NCBI GenBank assembly: GCA_050084985.1
Contig: JBITNC010000001.1
Span: 117,056,001 to 117,120,000, forward strand
DNA length: 64,000 bases
Source of the DNA: Nageia nagi
Lineage: Eukaryota; Pinophyta
Direction of reading: 5' to 3'
Made by a program: the position numbers and the translations under genes
The notes under the pieces: generated by a model
The model's database searches: none
The model's input: the letters and a program-made list of their open reading frames with translations, nothing else
Told to the model about the DNA's origin: nothing
Part shown: positions 32,788 through 44,236 of the stretch, piece by piece
Layout: the number at the start of each line of letters is the position of its first letter
Numbering within the stretch: position 1 is the first letter of the stretch

Positions 32788-34985
32788 TGTGACGATCTAA
32801 AATCACTCTCAGTACAAATGACTCCAACTATGCAACTCAAACCCTCAACAAATGAAACTAGCACACCTACATTAGGCCCTTAGGGCACCATAACACCCCA
32901 CAATGCAAACGTGAGCCAGCCAAGGCCTCCACACAACCCCTACACCCAAACATCAGCCCTCTAGGGCACACAGTAACACTTGGCACCTCAACGAATGTAG
33001 TAACCCACCCCTAATCTGTTTTTTTTTTTTTTCCTTCTATTTTGTGTTTCTGGTTTTTATGGTTTTTTCTGGGTTTTTGCAATGCACAGTGTAAAATATG
33101 GACAGCCTTTTAAAAACAATTTAAAAAGCTTTCAACTTGATAGAAGAGACATATAATATCATAACAATACATCTACAAAAGATTTGCAACAATGCATCAA
33201 TCTTAAACTGTACCCAAATTGCTAATATAACAGTTCTGCTGAAATAAATTGTTGTTACAGCCATGTGAAATGTATAGGTTGCTGCAAATACCTTGTGTTT
33301 TGAGAAGGGCTTCAAAACTCTTCAAAATTTGCACTTCTCCCAGCAAAACCAATAAACCATATATTAAAACATACCAAACAACCTCTAGTACTGTAGCATG
33401 GCACTGTAGTAGAGTACTATAGCGCGGCACTGTAGCAGGCTTTTAAAAATCCTTCTTACTACAACTAATCTCTTCACAAAACTCTAAAACTCACCATCAA
33501 CTTCTCTATTTAAGCACAAAATGCACTCTTTGTATGAGGATGCCAATAGATTATCTAGGGATGATCTTTCACACCCGAAGACAATATTCTTTGTGGAAGA
33601 TTTTGTCCCCACAAAGCTTGAAACCCTTGCAAACAGTATGTTGCAAGTTTCTCTCCAAATCCTTGTTCTCACACATAACACATGATATCCAAAATGAGCC
33701 CCCAAAGAGTCTTTTATCCTCTTTTTATCCAAATCCACACCACACTTCATTTAAAGATATTAAATATTATTTTCCTCTTTAATTTCCCAAGTGGGTGTCC
33801 CCTTTAAATGTTTTTTCCATAAGGTCACTTTATCATAAAGTATAATTATTTCGTCACTTAAGGGGCCATTACACTTTATCCTTTAATTTTAACATTATAA
33901 GTTAAATATTTAATTTAACTTAGAAAATAATGTTAAATATCATATATTTTGCCGCAAGGATAATTTTCACCAACTGATTGAAAGAATGAACAAAGTCAAT
34001 GCCCAGACGTACTTACTAAAAATAGTAATTATGTCTCGTATCGAAAACGAACTCCGAAACTGGCAAAAGATAACTTGTAACCCGAGGGAAGTCTAAATCA
34101 ATCACCAATGAACTTCCTAACCATATTATTAGCCTACAGGAGTCCGTGAGTAGGCTAATCTCCATGTCCTCGATATCTGCTTAGGAAGGGGCATTACAAC
34201 AAATGCCTCACAGATATGAACACAACACAATGTAGCTTCCAACACCAATATACAAGAGACAACACATACACATCAACGAACAACACAATGGAGAGAGACA
34301 CAAGCTATATTATATCATGGAATAACAATGGAGTACAATGAGAATCTCAACATCCAGATCTAGGGTTCCAAACCCTTGTACAAGCCGAACACCACACGAA
34401 AGACCAACTCCCTCAGACTCCAATCCTCTCTTGCGAAGGAGCCTTCTCGAACCCTGGATAACCACTAAAGGTAGAAGCGCCCCCTCGGAATACCACCGGA
34501 TGGACTAGGTGACCCACCTAAGTCGTAGAGTGCCAGGCTCTCAACCCTATCACCCCTCTAGACACCACCTAGGAAGAATGCTCGACACCACCAAGACTTG
34601 CAAGCCCGATAGGGTTCAATGTAATATAAGTATAATCAATAGCTAACCTCATCATGGAGCTCCATCCTCAATATATAGCCTCTCGTGTCTATCCAACATG
34701 ACTTGATATCATCCCAAGCCAAGTCTATTCCAACGTTGGGGTCAACAGGTCAACCATGCCAACGTGAATGTCATATTGGCCCAATATGCTAACGTGGGGG
34801 TCCCATGGGCCCAATGTGTCAACGTGGGGGTCATAAAGTCCCTCAAGGCTGACGTGGGGTCTAGGTGGCCTCATAAGCCAGCGTGGGGTATGTGGGGCCC
34901 TCCCAACATTGCTATGCTCCTCCATGCACTCTCACCTACACAAGACTCATACCTATCTAGGGATTCCCACAATCCAGGATAACCC
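32788..34985 (-). mobile_element. 5' LTR of element C, K type, with an unmatched 1.2-kb middle
   Basis: On the minus strand the outer part (34985-34200) matches the solo LTR at 52721-53997 (for example TAGGGTTTCAAATCC-like and CATGATATAATA words) and the last ~220 bp (33000-32788) match its end, including GTGATTTTAGATCGTCACA. The middle, about 33005-34199, has no match in the window and ends with a 14-nt A run on the minus strand. It may be an insertion or lineage-specific LTR sequence. The upper end is cut by the truncated LTR of element A. Confidence 0.65.
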
Positions 34986-34997
34986 AATACAAACTAA

Positions 34998-35453
34998 CAC
35001 AGCAATTTCAAGATTTATCTCAGCATATTGTATGCCCTAGTTGGCTCCTTGGAGACCAATGTTGAAACCTCTTGGGCTTGTTCAGTATTGTACTCTTCAT
35101 TTATCATTAATTGAAGCCGTGGCATACTTGGATCTCACTTCTTGTCTCAATATTTGATGTTCATGCTTCCTTATTTGCAACGTTGAGCTATTTTTGTATG
35201 CAAATGCTTGTATGGTGAATCGTTGGCATTCCTGGATGTGTTTTGCATAATATCAATATATGAATCCCCAAGTGTGGTGTTGGGGTATAGGAGTGGAATT
35301 GAGCTAGTAAGGTGCATCGTTTGGCTTCCTAGCTTGTTGTTACTCATGTTTGATGCCCTAGTGTAGTTTGTGGCATGCTTAGGAGCATTATATGATATTG
35401 ATTTTGCATTGGCTTGGCTAATTTGTGTGTTGAGCATATTTGGAAATATTACA
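34998..35453 (+). mobile_element. 5' LTR of element A, truncated to its 3' third
   Basis: It matches 39119-39569 (GATTTATCTCAGCATA, GCCCTAGTTGGCTCCTTGGA, ATATTTGATGTTCATGC). The first ~850 bp are missing; element C's LTR abuts instead. It ends AAATATTACA before a primer site. Confidence 0.85.
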
Positions 35454-35454
35454 A

Positions 35455-35466
35455 TGGTATCAGAGC
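35455..35466 (+). other. Primer binding site of element A
   Basis: TGGTATCAGAGC is an exact complement of the tRNA-iMet 3' end, one base after the LTR end. Confidence 0.9.
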
Positions 35467-35538
35467 TTGGATCTGGCCAGCCTATGAATGAGACATACTG
35501 TTCATAATTATTATACCAGATCCAACACCAGAAAGGAT

Positions 35539-37650
35539 ATGTCTTCGGCTAAGAAGGGTGGAAAAGGGATGTTACCAGAAGAAACTTTCGCCAGAACCAC
35601 TCAAAAGATGATCGCAAACCATGGATGGAGTACGTCCAAGATAGGGAGCCCTTTGGTAAAGAAAATTCAGCCAGGACAAGCAGATCCCCATCGACCGGAA
35701 GAAGAAGATCTACTCCAGCCAAGGAGTCTACGCCAGAAAGAAAATTCAATGAACTTCTTGCGGCCATGAGGAGTATGACGGAGGTAGTGAAAAATAGATC
35801 GGCCAAATTGGATGCTTGGTTCGGAAAGAAGGAAGCTCCGAGACAAAACGTGCGCCCCCCACGTTCTATTCTGGATGAGGAAGAAGAACCAAGAGAGGAT
35901 GATAGAATTGAGAAAGAGCCCAATTTAAGGAGATCGCACAGCTTGAGGGATAGAGGGTCCACTCCTCATGGATCCATGAGTCACCAAGAGCATGCATTTA
36001 TGAGGTCCCATTCTCATAGGGCACCATAGGGGAGAAACCCTCTCCTAGGGAGGTTCTTGGAAGAAGACATTGGGAAGATAAAAGAGCAGCCCATCATTCC
36101 CACACCATCCAAGCCCACGTTCGCCAAGAGATCTGCAAATGAGGTAAAAAATTGGGTCTCGAATCCCCTTGAGGGAGGTAGTTCTCATGACACCCACTAA
36201 GAGGGAGCTACAACAACAAATTAACAAAATGCAGGTTCCAATGTATGATAGGAAGAAGATGACAACTAGCGCTTAGCTCCATCAGCTTCAAACATACTTC
36301 ACCTTGAGTCCAAACATGGTGTAAGAAGATGCAATCCATTTTACATCATTGCATTTTGAGGGAGATGCTCTCGAATGGTGGCAGCATGAAGTAATTAGCC
36401 AAGATTATTTTCATATCTCCTCTTTTGATGCATTTGCTAGGAGGTTAGTAAAACTGTTTGACAAAAAGAAGGAGAATGATTATTTCAGAGAGCTTACATC
36501 CTTGAGGCAACAAGGTACAGTGGATGCTTTCGTTTTAGATTTTCAGAAAATAGCAATCATGATCCACAACATTTCAAAGGAGAGATTGACCTTCATCTTT
36601 GTAGAGGGGTTGATGGAACCCTTGCAAGGGATGGTAAAAGTATCAAGGCCAAAAACCCTTGATGATGCAATCAGGGCAGCCTACGATTTGGAGCCGACTA
36701 TGATCACCTTCAAAGGTGTACAAACGCATAAGGGGCAGTCATACGGAAAACAGCAGCAAAGAAGGAGGGAACCAGCAAGTTCAAACCCATTCCCCCTCCC
36801 CGGACGAGCCAGATGGAGGCAACCACTAGGAGAAAGCTGAGGGAAGAAGGCAAATCCTTTCACTGCAAAGAGCCATGGAAGCCAGGGCACCGTTGTCAAG
36901 GTAAAGGACAAGTGCATTACATCAAGGTTCTTCCAGACGATGAAGATGAAGATGAAGATTTAGAGCTTGGCATGGACATGTTGGATCAAATTGATGCACC
37001 CAAGGCAGAGGCATCTCTTGGGAGTATGATTGCTTTACTCAATGGAACAAAGAAATACCTCACTTTGAAGGTAATTGGGCAAGCAGGTGGGCAAGATGTA
37101 ATGGTCCTAATAGACCCCGGTGCTACTCATAATTTTATTGATAGAGACTTTGTGAAGAGAGGATCTAAGACCAAAGGGTTCGAAGGATTCAGAGTTTCCA
37201 ATGCCAAATGGGAAACTTACATTAGTGTACCAAATCGTGGAAAGATTTGGGGTGAGACTGCAGAGTTACATAGTTAGGGAAAACTTTTATGTGTATCCAC
37301 TTAAGGGGCATCCTCACATTATCTTAGGTGTGCAGTGGTTGCTTGAATTGGGTGACATTCGCAACAATTACAGGAACCTAACTATGAGCTTCGATATTGA
37401 TGGTAAGACCCCCACTTTGCAAGGAATCAAGGATGAATGCCCACATATCACTAATAAGAGATTGGAAGCGATTTGGCCACACCATGAGGAAGAAGAGAAG
37501 CAAGATGAGCTAACATTGGGCAAGGAGGCAGTTTGGCACCCCACGTTGGACATGAAGGTTTGGCACCTAACGCTGGGCAAAGAGGAAGTTTGGCACCCCA
37601 TGTTGGACATGAAGGCTTGGCACCCAACGTTGGACAAGGAGGAGATTTGA
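35539..37650 (+). pseudogene. Gag and aspartic protease of element A (Ty3/gypsy-like), broken
   Basis: The start at 35539 reads MSSAKKGGKG. A charged N-terminal part (35625-36029) is followed by the capsid domain (36349-36840: FEGDALEWWQHE, FARRLVKLFDKKKEND, VEGLMEPLQGMVKV). A zinc knuckle-like KSFHCKEPWKPGHRC follows, with its first Cys changed to Ser. The protease is at 36990-37420: VMVLIDPGATHNFID, where the catalytic triad DSG reads DPG, and YPLKGHPHIILGVQWL. Frames change near 36030, 36830 and 37240. No reverse transcriptase, RNase H or integrase follows: the minisatellite and PPT come next, giving an LTR-gag-protease-LTR layout of the terminal-repeat-with-gag kind. Confidence 0.85.
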
Positions 37651-37830
37651 CCACCCACGTTGAGCATCAAGGGGTCCTAGCACCTAACGTTGGGCAAGAA
37701 AGGAGTATGGCACCCCATGCTGAACATAAAAGAGAATTGACACTCAACGCTCGATATAGGAGGAGCTTGGCACCCAACGTTGAGCTTGGGGAAGTCTTGG
37801 CATCTATCTAGGAGCAAAAGCTCCACTTTT
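37505..37830. repeat. CCAACGTTGG-type minisatellite upstream of element A's PPT
   Basis: About ten units of 30-36 bp with TTGGCACCC(A/C)ACGTTGG and GACATGAAGG/GGCAAGGAGG words. The first units are in frame with the protease ORF (WHPTLDMKVWHLTLGKEEV). Confidence 0.85.
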
Positions 37831-38037
37831 TCTCACTCATGCTTGCTCTTTTTCATGTTTTTGTAGGGATATTTTTCAAGATTCTTCCAAATACTCACTA
37901 CTACAATTTGGTGCTTAGCATGGATGAGTGTATCAGAATTCTTGCATGCATACTTGTGTCTCCTAAAGATTGTTGTACTAGAATATTTGCAGGCATTTTG
38001 TACTTAATGTGGATTTCCAAAGACAGAATGAACTCCA

Positions 38038-38263
38038 ACAAAATATTAGAATTTTCGCATGCAACATCTCGACACCAAAGAGGAACTCCAGCAGTTGATA
38101 CAAGGACTTCATGGGCTGAATTATGGAGAAGAATTATTGAAGTTGCATTCCACCACAAAGAGCTACAGTTGATACCTACAATGGAACCAAAGGATGTTTG
38201 GAAAACAATGATTTTTGGCATTCTACAATTGCTTGAGGGCATGCAATTCGAGAGGGGAGGCTT
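38038..38263 (+). other. Pre-LTR region and polypurine tract of element A
   Basis: The translated region VAFHHKELQ ... LLEGMQFERGG matches the same position of element D. The polypurine tract TTCGAGAGGGGAGGCTT occupies 38247-38263, directly before the LTR. Confidence 0.85.
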
Positions 38264-39569
38264 TGTAACATTCCCTTTTGTAAAAAATAAATAATTTTGG
38301 AATCCTAAGGATTCCCTTTTTCCGTTGGACCCACTTTGTGAGCCCCATGAGGAATGTTTTACTCCCAAGCTAGGATGTGTTATGTAATTTGTCATTTCAT
38401 GCACTTGGAGATCCTAAAGATGATTGTGGGAATCCCAAGGCTTGTATAGCACCTAGATGACACTTGAGCATGGACAAACACCTATTTGCCCCAATATTGG
38501 ATTTGGGAGCACTTGTACACATGCGCTAGCCTTGGGGAGACTCCTAGACCCTAACGTTGGCCCATGATGACTCCCTAGCACCCACGCATGACTCCTAGAC
38601 CCACGTGGCACCTTAGACCCCCACGTTGGCATTTATGGCCTTTAGGTACCCACGTTGGGCATGCTTGATCCCTAGGCACCCACATTGGAGATCTTGGGCC
38701 TCCAAGAGGCTAACGTTGAGATTGGGGAGGTTGGAGATGACTCCATTGGGGATGACTCCAAGGTGAGATACAGATCCAATTATGAGCTATATAAGGCTAA
38801 GGAGGCTCATTGATGAGATATTTTTGATTTTATATTGAAACCGTTCTCTTCAGAGTTACCAAAGACTTGGCGATGTCAAGCACCCTTGAGCTCAGCACAC
38901 AAGGAGAGTTCAGGAGGCGTTGAACACCTTTTGTCTTACGGTTGAGGTGAGTGTTTGTGTTGTGAGGTTGCCCTACCCTGTGGTGTCCACAAGCGATCTG
39001 CACCTTTGAATCCATCTGATGGCATTCCAAAATCACATCTGTTCTCTTCATTGGGAGCTAGCCTGTGAGGGAGCCCTTCAGTGTGGCATCCACAGAATTG
39101 GTAATGTGTGATTGTTCCACAGCAGTTTCAGGATTTATCTCAGCATACTATATGCCCTAGTTGGCTCCTTGGAGGCCAACATTGAGCCCTATTGGACTTG
39201 TTTGGTATTCTACTCTTCAATCATCATTAATCGAAGCCGTGGCATACTTGGATCTCACTTCTTGTCTCAATATTTGATGTTCATGCTTCCTTATTTGCAA
39301 CATCAAGCTATTTTTGTATGTACATGCTTGTATGGTGAATCATTGGCATTCTTGGATGTGTTTTGCATAATATATGAGTCCCCAAGTGCGACGTTGGGGT
39401 ATAGGAATGGAATTGAGCTAGTGAAGTGCATCATTTGGCTTCCTGGCTTGTTGATACTCATGTTTGATGCCCTAGTGTAGTTTGTGGCATGCCTAGGAGC
39501 ATTATATGATACTGATTTTGCATTTGCTTGGCTAACTTGTGCGTTGAGCATATTTGGGAATATTACAAT
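38264..39569 (+). mobile_element. 3' LTR of element A
   Basis: It starts TGTAACATTCCC after the polypurine tract and ends GAATATTACA, 1,306 bp. It carries a cluster of CCCACGTTGG/CCAACGTTGG-like words at 38480-38710. It matches the solo LTR 56756-58174 along its length. What follows (39570 on) is the B LTR, so A sits inside element B. Confidence 0.88.
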
Positions 39570-39883
39570 ATTCCAGCTCAGATCTGGGGGTTAGAGACCC
39601 TAGCAGTGTGACGCCAGCCTTCTTGGTGCAATTGTGATTTGTAGCATACTAGATCTGGTCCCTTGAGCCAGACGTCCAGGCCTTTGCGCTATTGTTGCTA
39701 CGTTTATGGTCTTGTAGTGAGACGTTCAGCCTTAGGGCATAATTGGACGATTTTTGTGGCATTGTACTAGCATCATTGGAGCAATATATTTCATATCTGA
39801 TTTTGTTGGTGCAGAAATAAATTTGTTTGTATTTGGAATTGACAAGTTTGAGCAAAATCTTTTTCCTAATTTGGGACATTCCA
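39570..39883 (+). mobile_element. 3' LTR remnant of element B
   Basis: It matches the last part of 29211-29973, with a ~50-bp extra segment at 39680-39730. It ends GGGACATTCCA. The next bases AAGTT may be the target duplication. Confidence 0.7.
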
Positions 39884-40233
39884 AAGTTTTAAGCAGATAC
39901 AGAAACAGTGTACATTTCATTAGAGACCAAATACCATGCTGCAACTGACCTGATCCTGAAGACTGCAAGTTGGTCCATTTTCTTGCATATTTTAATGTAA
40001 TGATGACACGCTCACCATCATGTCCAAACATTTTTTGTGCACCCATTGATCAAGAATTATAGTTTCTTATATATGACATAGCTTGTAAGAATTTAAGTAC
40101 ATGAAAACTCTCGACCTTGAACAGGGTTGAAAACTCCAGACTAAAACTCTACAAATTCCCAAACAAAAGGAAAACTGAAACAGAACCTGCAATTCCGGCC
40201 AAACTATTCAGAAAGGCAGATATCATTGCATAC
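39884..40233. other. Intronic flank next to RNase J exon
   Basis: No gene or repeat recognised. Confidence 0.5.
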
Positions 40234-40314
40234 CAAGATAGATGGATCAAAAGGTGCTTGCCCAGCCCTCCAAGCAGCATCCAAGTATGTTCTCAATGAC
40301 ATGCCAACAAAGAC
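40234..40314 (-). CDS. RNJ: Ribonuclease J, exon encoding the [14 protein letters not shown] segment (fifth exon in window)
   Basis: Twenty-seven residues are encoded: [15 protein letters not shown] then [20 protein letters not shown] corresponds to the GRSM-type strand of the beta-CASP domain. Borders are GGCAG|GTC and TTG|GTATGC, phase 0. A 208-bp intron separates it from the preceding exon, and a 20.5-kb intron follows. Confidence 0.93.
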
Positions 40315-40522
40315 CTGCCCAGTTGGAAGACAAATTAATGCAATGTGATAGATATTGAAATATAATATCATATGTAATTGATGCAATTCTACTTAATCTA
40401 CTGGGTATTTTCAAGAATATTCAGAATACCAGCCATTCCTGTTATTATTAATAGCATTTCTTAAATTGTCTCCAGCATATGCCCAGAACATGATCACAGC
40501 ATCAAAATCTGTGACCTCTTAC

Positions 40523-40705
40523 CAGCTTTCGGCCAGTAAGTTCAGCTGCTGCTTTCACACTTCCAAGACGATGAACATTGGAGGCAAACTGTGTAGTTAT
40601 AACTCTTCCCTTCGCAGATGCAACACGCCTTAGCAAACCCTCTGCCACATCAGTTTCACTGATAGTTCTTCCAGGAGAAAGAACATTGGTGGAGTCGCTC
40701 ATCAT
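40523..40705 (-). CDS. RNJ: Ribonuclease J, exon encoding SDSTN and FASNVHR motifs (fourth exon in window)
   Basis: Sixty-one residues are encoded, from [14 protein letters not shown] through [19 protein letters not shown] to AELTGRKL. The Asp of SDSTN and the His of SNVHR correspond to conserved metal/phosphate-site residues (motif A and motif B type) in the beta-CASP part of RNase J. Borders are GACAG|ATG and CTG|GTAAGA, phase 0. The frame has no disruption and the key residues are intact, which supports a functional gene. The upstream intron (40706-49464, 8,759 bp) carries decayed retroelements. Confidence 0.95.
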
Positions 40706-42500
40706 CTGTCATCATAACTACGTTTCAAAACTAGAAAATAAAGAAGATTTTTTTTATTTTTTTAATTCAAGATTAACAATCAGAAGTTTCTTGTCAATGA
40801 ATATGTATATACCTCAAGAAAATACAGAATACATAATTCAACAATCAGTAAAAGGAATTCCTTTCCAAAATATCTAATTGTCAAATATTATCTTTGTGAG
40901 GCTAGGACTACATCAAGCAGATCACCATCCATCAGTAAAAAGCAAATCTAAAACAACACTATAATTTTACATAGAATTCCTTCCTCTTTTACAGCTACCA
41001 GAATAAGACTTTAAGTTTGGAATCATGAATAGGTGGAGGTATTTGAAAGTGCCTTCTATAAAGAGATTATTCAGCTGCCATTGCTGAAAATGGTGCCCAA
41101 AACAATTTGTGATGTACGCCCTCTTCCGTTGGATCCATTGGGAATCTATGTTGTAAAAACCTTTGAGATATTCCTAAACCAAACACTATCATCTATTCCA
41201 GACTCATTTTAAGGAGTTTCAGTATCCGAAATGGAGGTGCCACAGGAGTTTCCTTCAGCATGGATCAGCTGTCACTTCTCGCAAAAGATAAAAATTAAGT
41301 AAATACATTTGAAACCACCATCAAGAGAATATTGGGGAAAATAAGGACATCGCCGGAAAAAAAAATTTAATTTGTCTTAATTCTTACATACCGAACAGTC
41401 TGAATCTTATTTTATTTTTCTTCCTTTCTCATTATCAAGATGAAGAAAACAAGAATACCTTTTATCAATCCTTCTTCTAACAGACAAGACAACTCTACCA
41501 AAAAGTATAACAAGCTACCCATTGATAATATTTGTAAACGCATAGATGAGATAGAGGAATTGTCTGAAAATTGCCCAACAAAATTACAATTGACTACTAC
41601 TATCAGGATTATGGAGCAGCCAGATGACCTTATATTTCTGCAAAGCAGACCTGCCAAAGCAATACGTACTACACATATTTCTGTCAATGCCCCCCTCACT
41701 ACGAAGGTGTTTGAACGTTGAACCTCTTAGTTCAGAGTCATTTTTCATTTATTGTTGCAGGTGATGTATCTTCAACCATTAACATTGGTCTTTATCAACA
41801 GTGTTCTCTTCAACAGAAGCTATTTTGTCTGTGAATTTCCTCTAGATTAAATGGTTTTGCCTCCACAGAAAAAAGAAAATTCAGATATTTCAACTTTGAT
41901 TCTTTGTACTCAAAAATAACTATTGCTAGAAGTCATAATGAACTGATCCATGTAGCTGCAAATGTGCTACCTTTGTCAAAATTATCTGCAGCATCCAATT
42001 TCTGCAACTCCTTTTTGACTTGACCAGACCATCCTTCTTTTACCTCTTAATTATTCTAACTTCTGCTTTATCTAGACATATTCTTTTCCTGTTTACTTTA
42101 TTTTCAATCAGTGTCCCACTTTCTTTTCCTCTTTATCTCCAGTTATCATATCTTCATCTTTTTGTTTTCATAATCTTGGTTCTCATCCTAAGCTTTCTTG
42201 ACTTTGCTGTTTTCCTTTTTCTTGTTTACATCCTTATCCTTTCTCAATCCCATCCTTTGATTCGTATATTGATTCTTTAAGCTGCTTTTCATATAATGGT
42301 TCACGTCCTGAACATATATCACTTCTACTGCGTCTGTTGTTTTGACAACTACGAAGATCATTCAACAGAGATAATAACTCTTCCTATCATGTAATGACTC
42401 TTTCTAGCCCAGCAAAAAGGGTGCTCAAGTGACTCAAAATAATTTTCAATCATCCTTCAAAAGCATTAGTACATGCCTTTTTACTGTTCTTATTTGGCCA
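40706..42500. other. Intron sequence without recognised gene
   Basis: AT-rich sequence. A plus frame at 41440-41721 (93 residues) and its antisense shadow show no recognisable domain. 42020-42280 is strongly T-rich. Confidence 0.45.
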
Positions 42501-42501
42501 C

Positions 42502-42620
42502 TATAAACATTTAAAATTAAATTTTAACTATTTAAAAATGAAATTATTTAAGTGATTTATTTTATTTATGCAAAATGTTAATTTGGACCCGCTTTGAGTA
42601 AATCAAGGTTAATTTCAGTA
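42502..42620 (+). mobile_element. Possible LTR start fragment (TATAAACATTTAAA type)
   Basis: It aligns with 50982-51130: ACTATTTAAAA, TTTAAGTG/TCAAGTG, TTTGGACCCGCTTTGAG against TTTGACCCACTTGGGG. No complete element could be delimited. Confidence 0.4.
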
Positions 42621-42809
42621 AATTTATCTAAATCAAAAATCTCTTATTTTCACATTGTTTCCACCTAGCTGAACTAAAAATCTAATTTGTGAAGCTTTTG
42701 TAAAGGATCCCAAATACTCATTTCAAACATGACAAGGAAAAATAATGATTAATCATCATGAATTGTCATTATCAAAGGTCATAAGGAAAAAGCAAAGAAT
42801 ATCGTAATA

Positions 42810-44236
42810 TCATCCTCTATTCTCGCAATTAAATTTCAGGAACATACAAGGAGCCAAAACATGCCTCCCAAAAGAAACACAACCTCTGTTATCGCATGCA
42901 CTTTTATTGAGATCATGTTGCACCAGGAAGGTGTTGCATCGCTCATCAAACGAGGCCTGGGCTTTAGAATACCACATGTTGCTAGGAACAACAAATTCAC
43001 CAAGAAAGGAAATGTGATTTACATTGTTAATTGCAACATCCAAAGAGGAATTGAAAGAATTCACAGTTGATTTGATTTCTGCAACATGATTAGATGATGC
43101 CTTCTCCATCGCCTCAATATAAGCATTAAGAAAAGCTTTGTTGGCGTCAAGCTGAATGGAATCAACCTTTGAGGTTAAAATAACATGTCCCTCTGCATCA
43201 TTTATAGAGATCTTTGGTGGTTTAACCATAAGGTTATTTGGAAGCCCACCAATATCTCAAAAATGAATGAGTTTTTTGAGAAATTCGACATAGCTTTCCG
43301 CTTGCAAATGGTAGCATTTAAACTCTTTGACTACAGAACAAATCAATGCTGCAATGGAGGTTGGGTATTTACCAAATGTTGCATCATCAAAAGGAGCATG
43401 ATCTGAACAATTTTCATCACAAGGAGGGATGTCCATGAGTTGCACGCCTTAAAAATGTGCACTACATTGAGATCCATTGGTGCCAAGCCAAGATCTACTG
43501 TTTTTGGGCTAAAATCCTCCCATGTGTGAAGTTTGGGCACCATTTGGTTGAAATTCTCCATCGCACAAGGTTTGGGTGGTGTGAGAGAAACAATGCATAG
43601 CTTGCCCTCCATCGCTTGAACACTGAGCCTCGTGGGACAAGTCGTGCGCAGCATGGACGTTGTTTTGTGCATGGCCATGAAGATCTGCGTCAACATGGTA
43701 AGCGTTGTGTGGACAGTCAACATGGTGAACATCGTCATGGTGAAAAGGAGTTTGTTGGGCAGCACCATGTCATAGATCTCCCCTCTAGACAATGTCACCA
43801 TGAAGATCTCTATGTTGGGCAGATCCATTGTTCAAATCTGCTTGATTGGAGGCATATGATCTCTGCAATTCCCGAAGGCGAGCATGAGATTATAGATCTA
43901 AGCAAAAAGCCCACCAAATCTCTTCGCATTTAGCTATTCGATATGGCATAGTTGTTCATCATGCTCTTCAAAGCAGCCAAAATTTGTTTCTTCAACAATA
44001 CAGAAGCGATCTTGAAAGAGATGAAGTCACTTGTCAATTAATTTTAGGGCATCAAGAGTAGCTATGGTGGCACGTCGCATATCAATGGGATGACATGTAT
44101 ACTCTTCTTGAGTATTTCCTCCGCAAACAACTATATATCAGAAGGAGCACTAAAGATCGCTTTGGAAGGAACATTTTTGTTGGAAGGAGTAGCAAAGACA
44201 TGAGAATCAGTGGATTGTGATTGATCAACAGTGGCC
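42810..44236 (-). pseudogene. Decayed coding region of unknown product
   Basis: Minus frames starting at 44236 (MATVDQSQSTDSHVFATPSN) and continuing at 43828-43343, 43445-43257 and 43229-42810 appear to be pieces of one disrupted gene. The last piece (MVKPPKISINDAEGHVILT ... FLGEFVVPSNMWYSKAQASF) is helical and Asn/Ser-rich. No RT, protease, zinc knuckle or known plant domain was recognised. It lies in the 8.8-kb intron, same strand as RNase J, between two LTR-start fragments. It could be a retroelement ORF or a captured gene. Confidence 0.35.
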
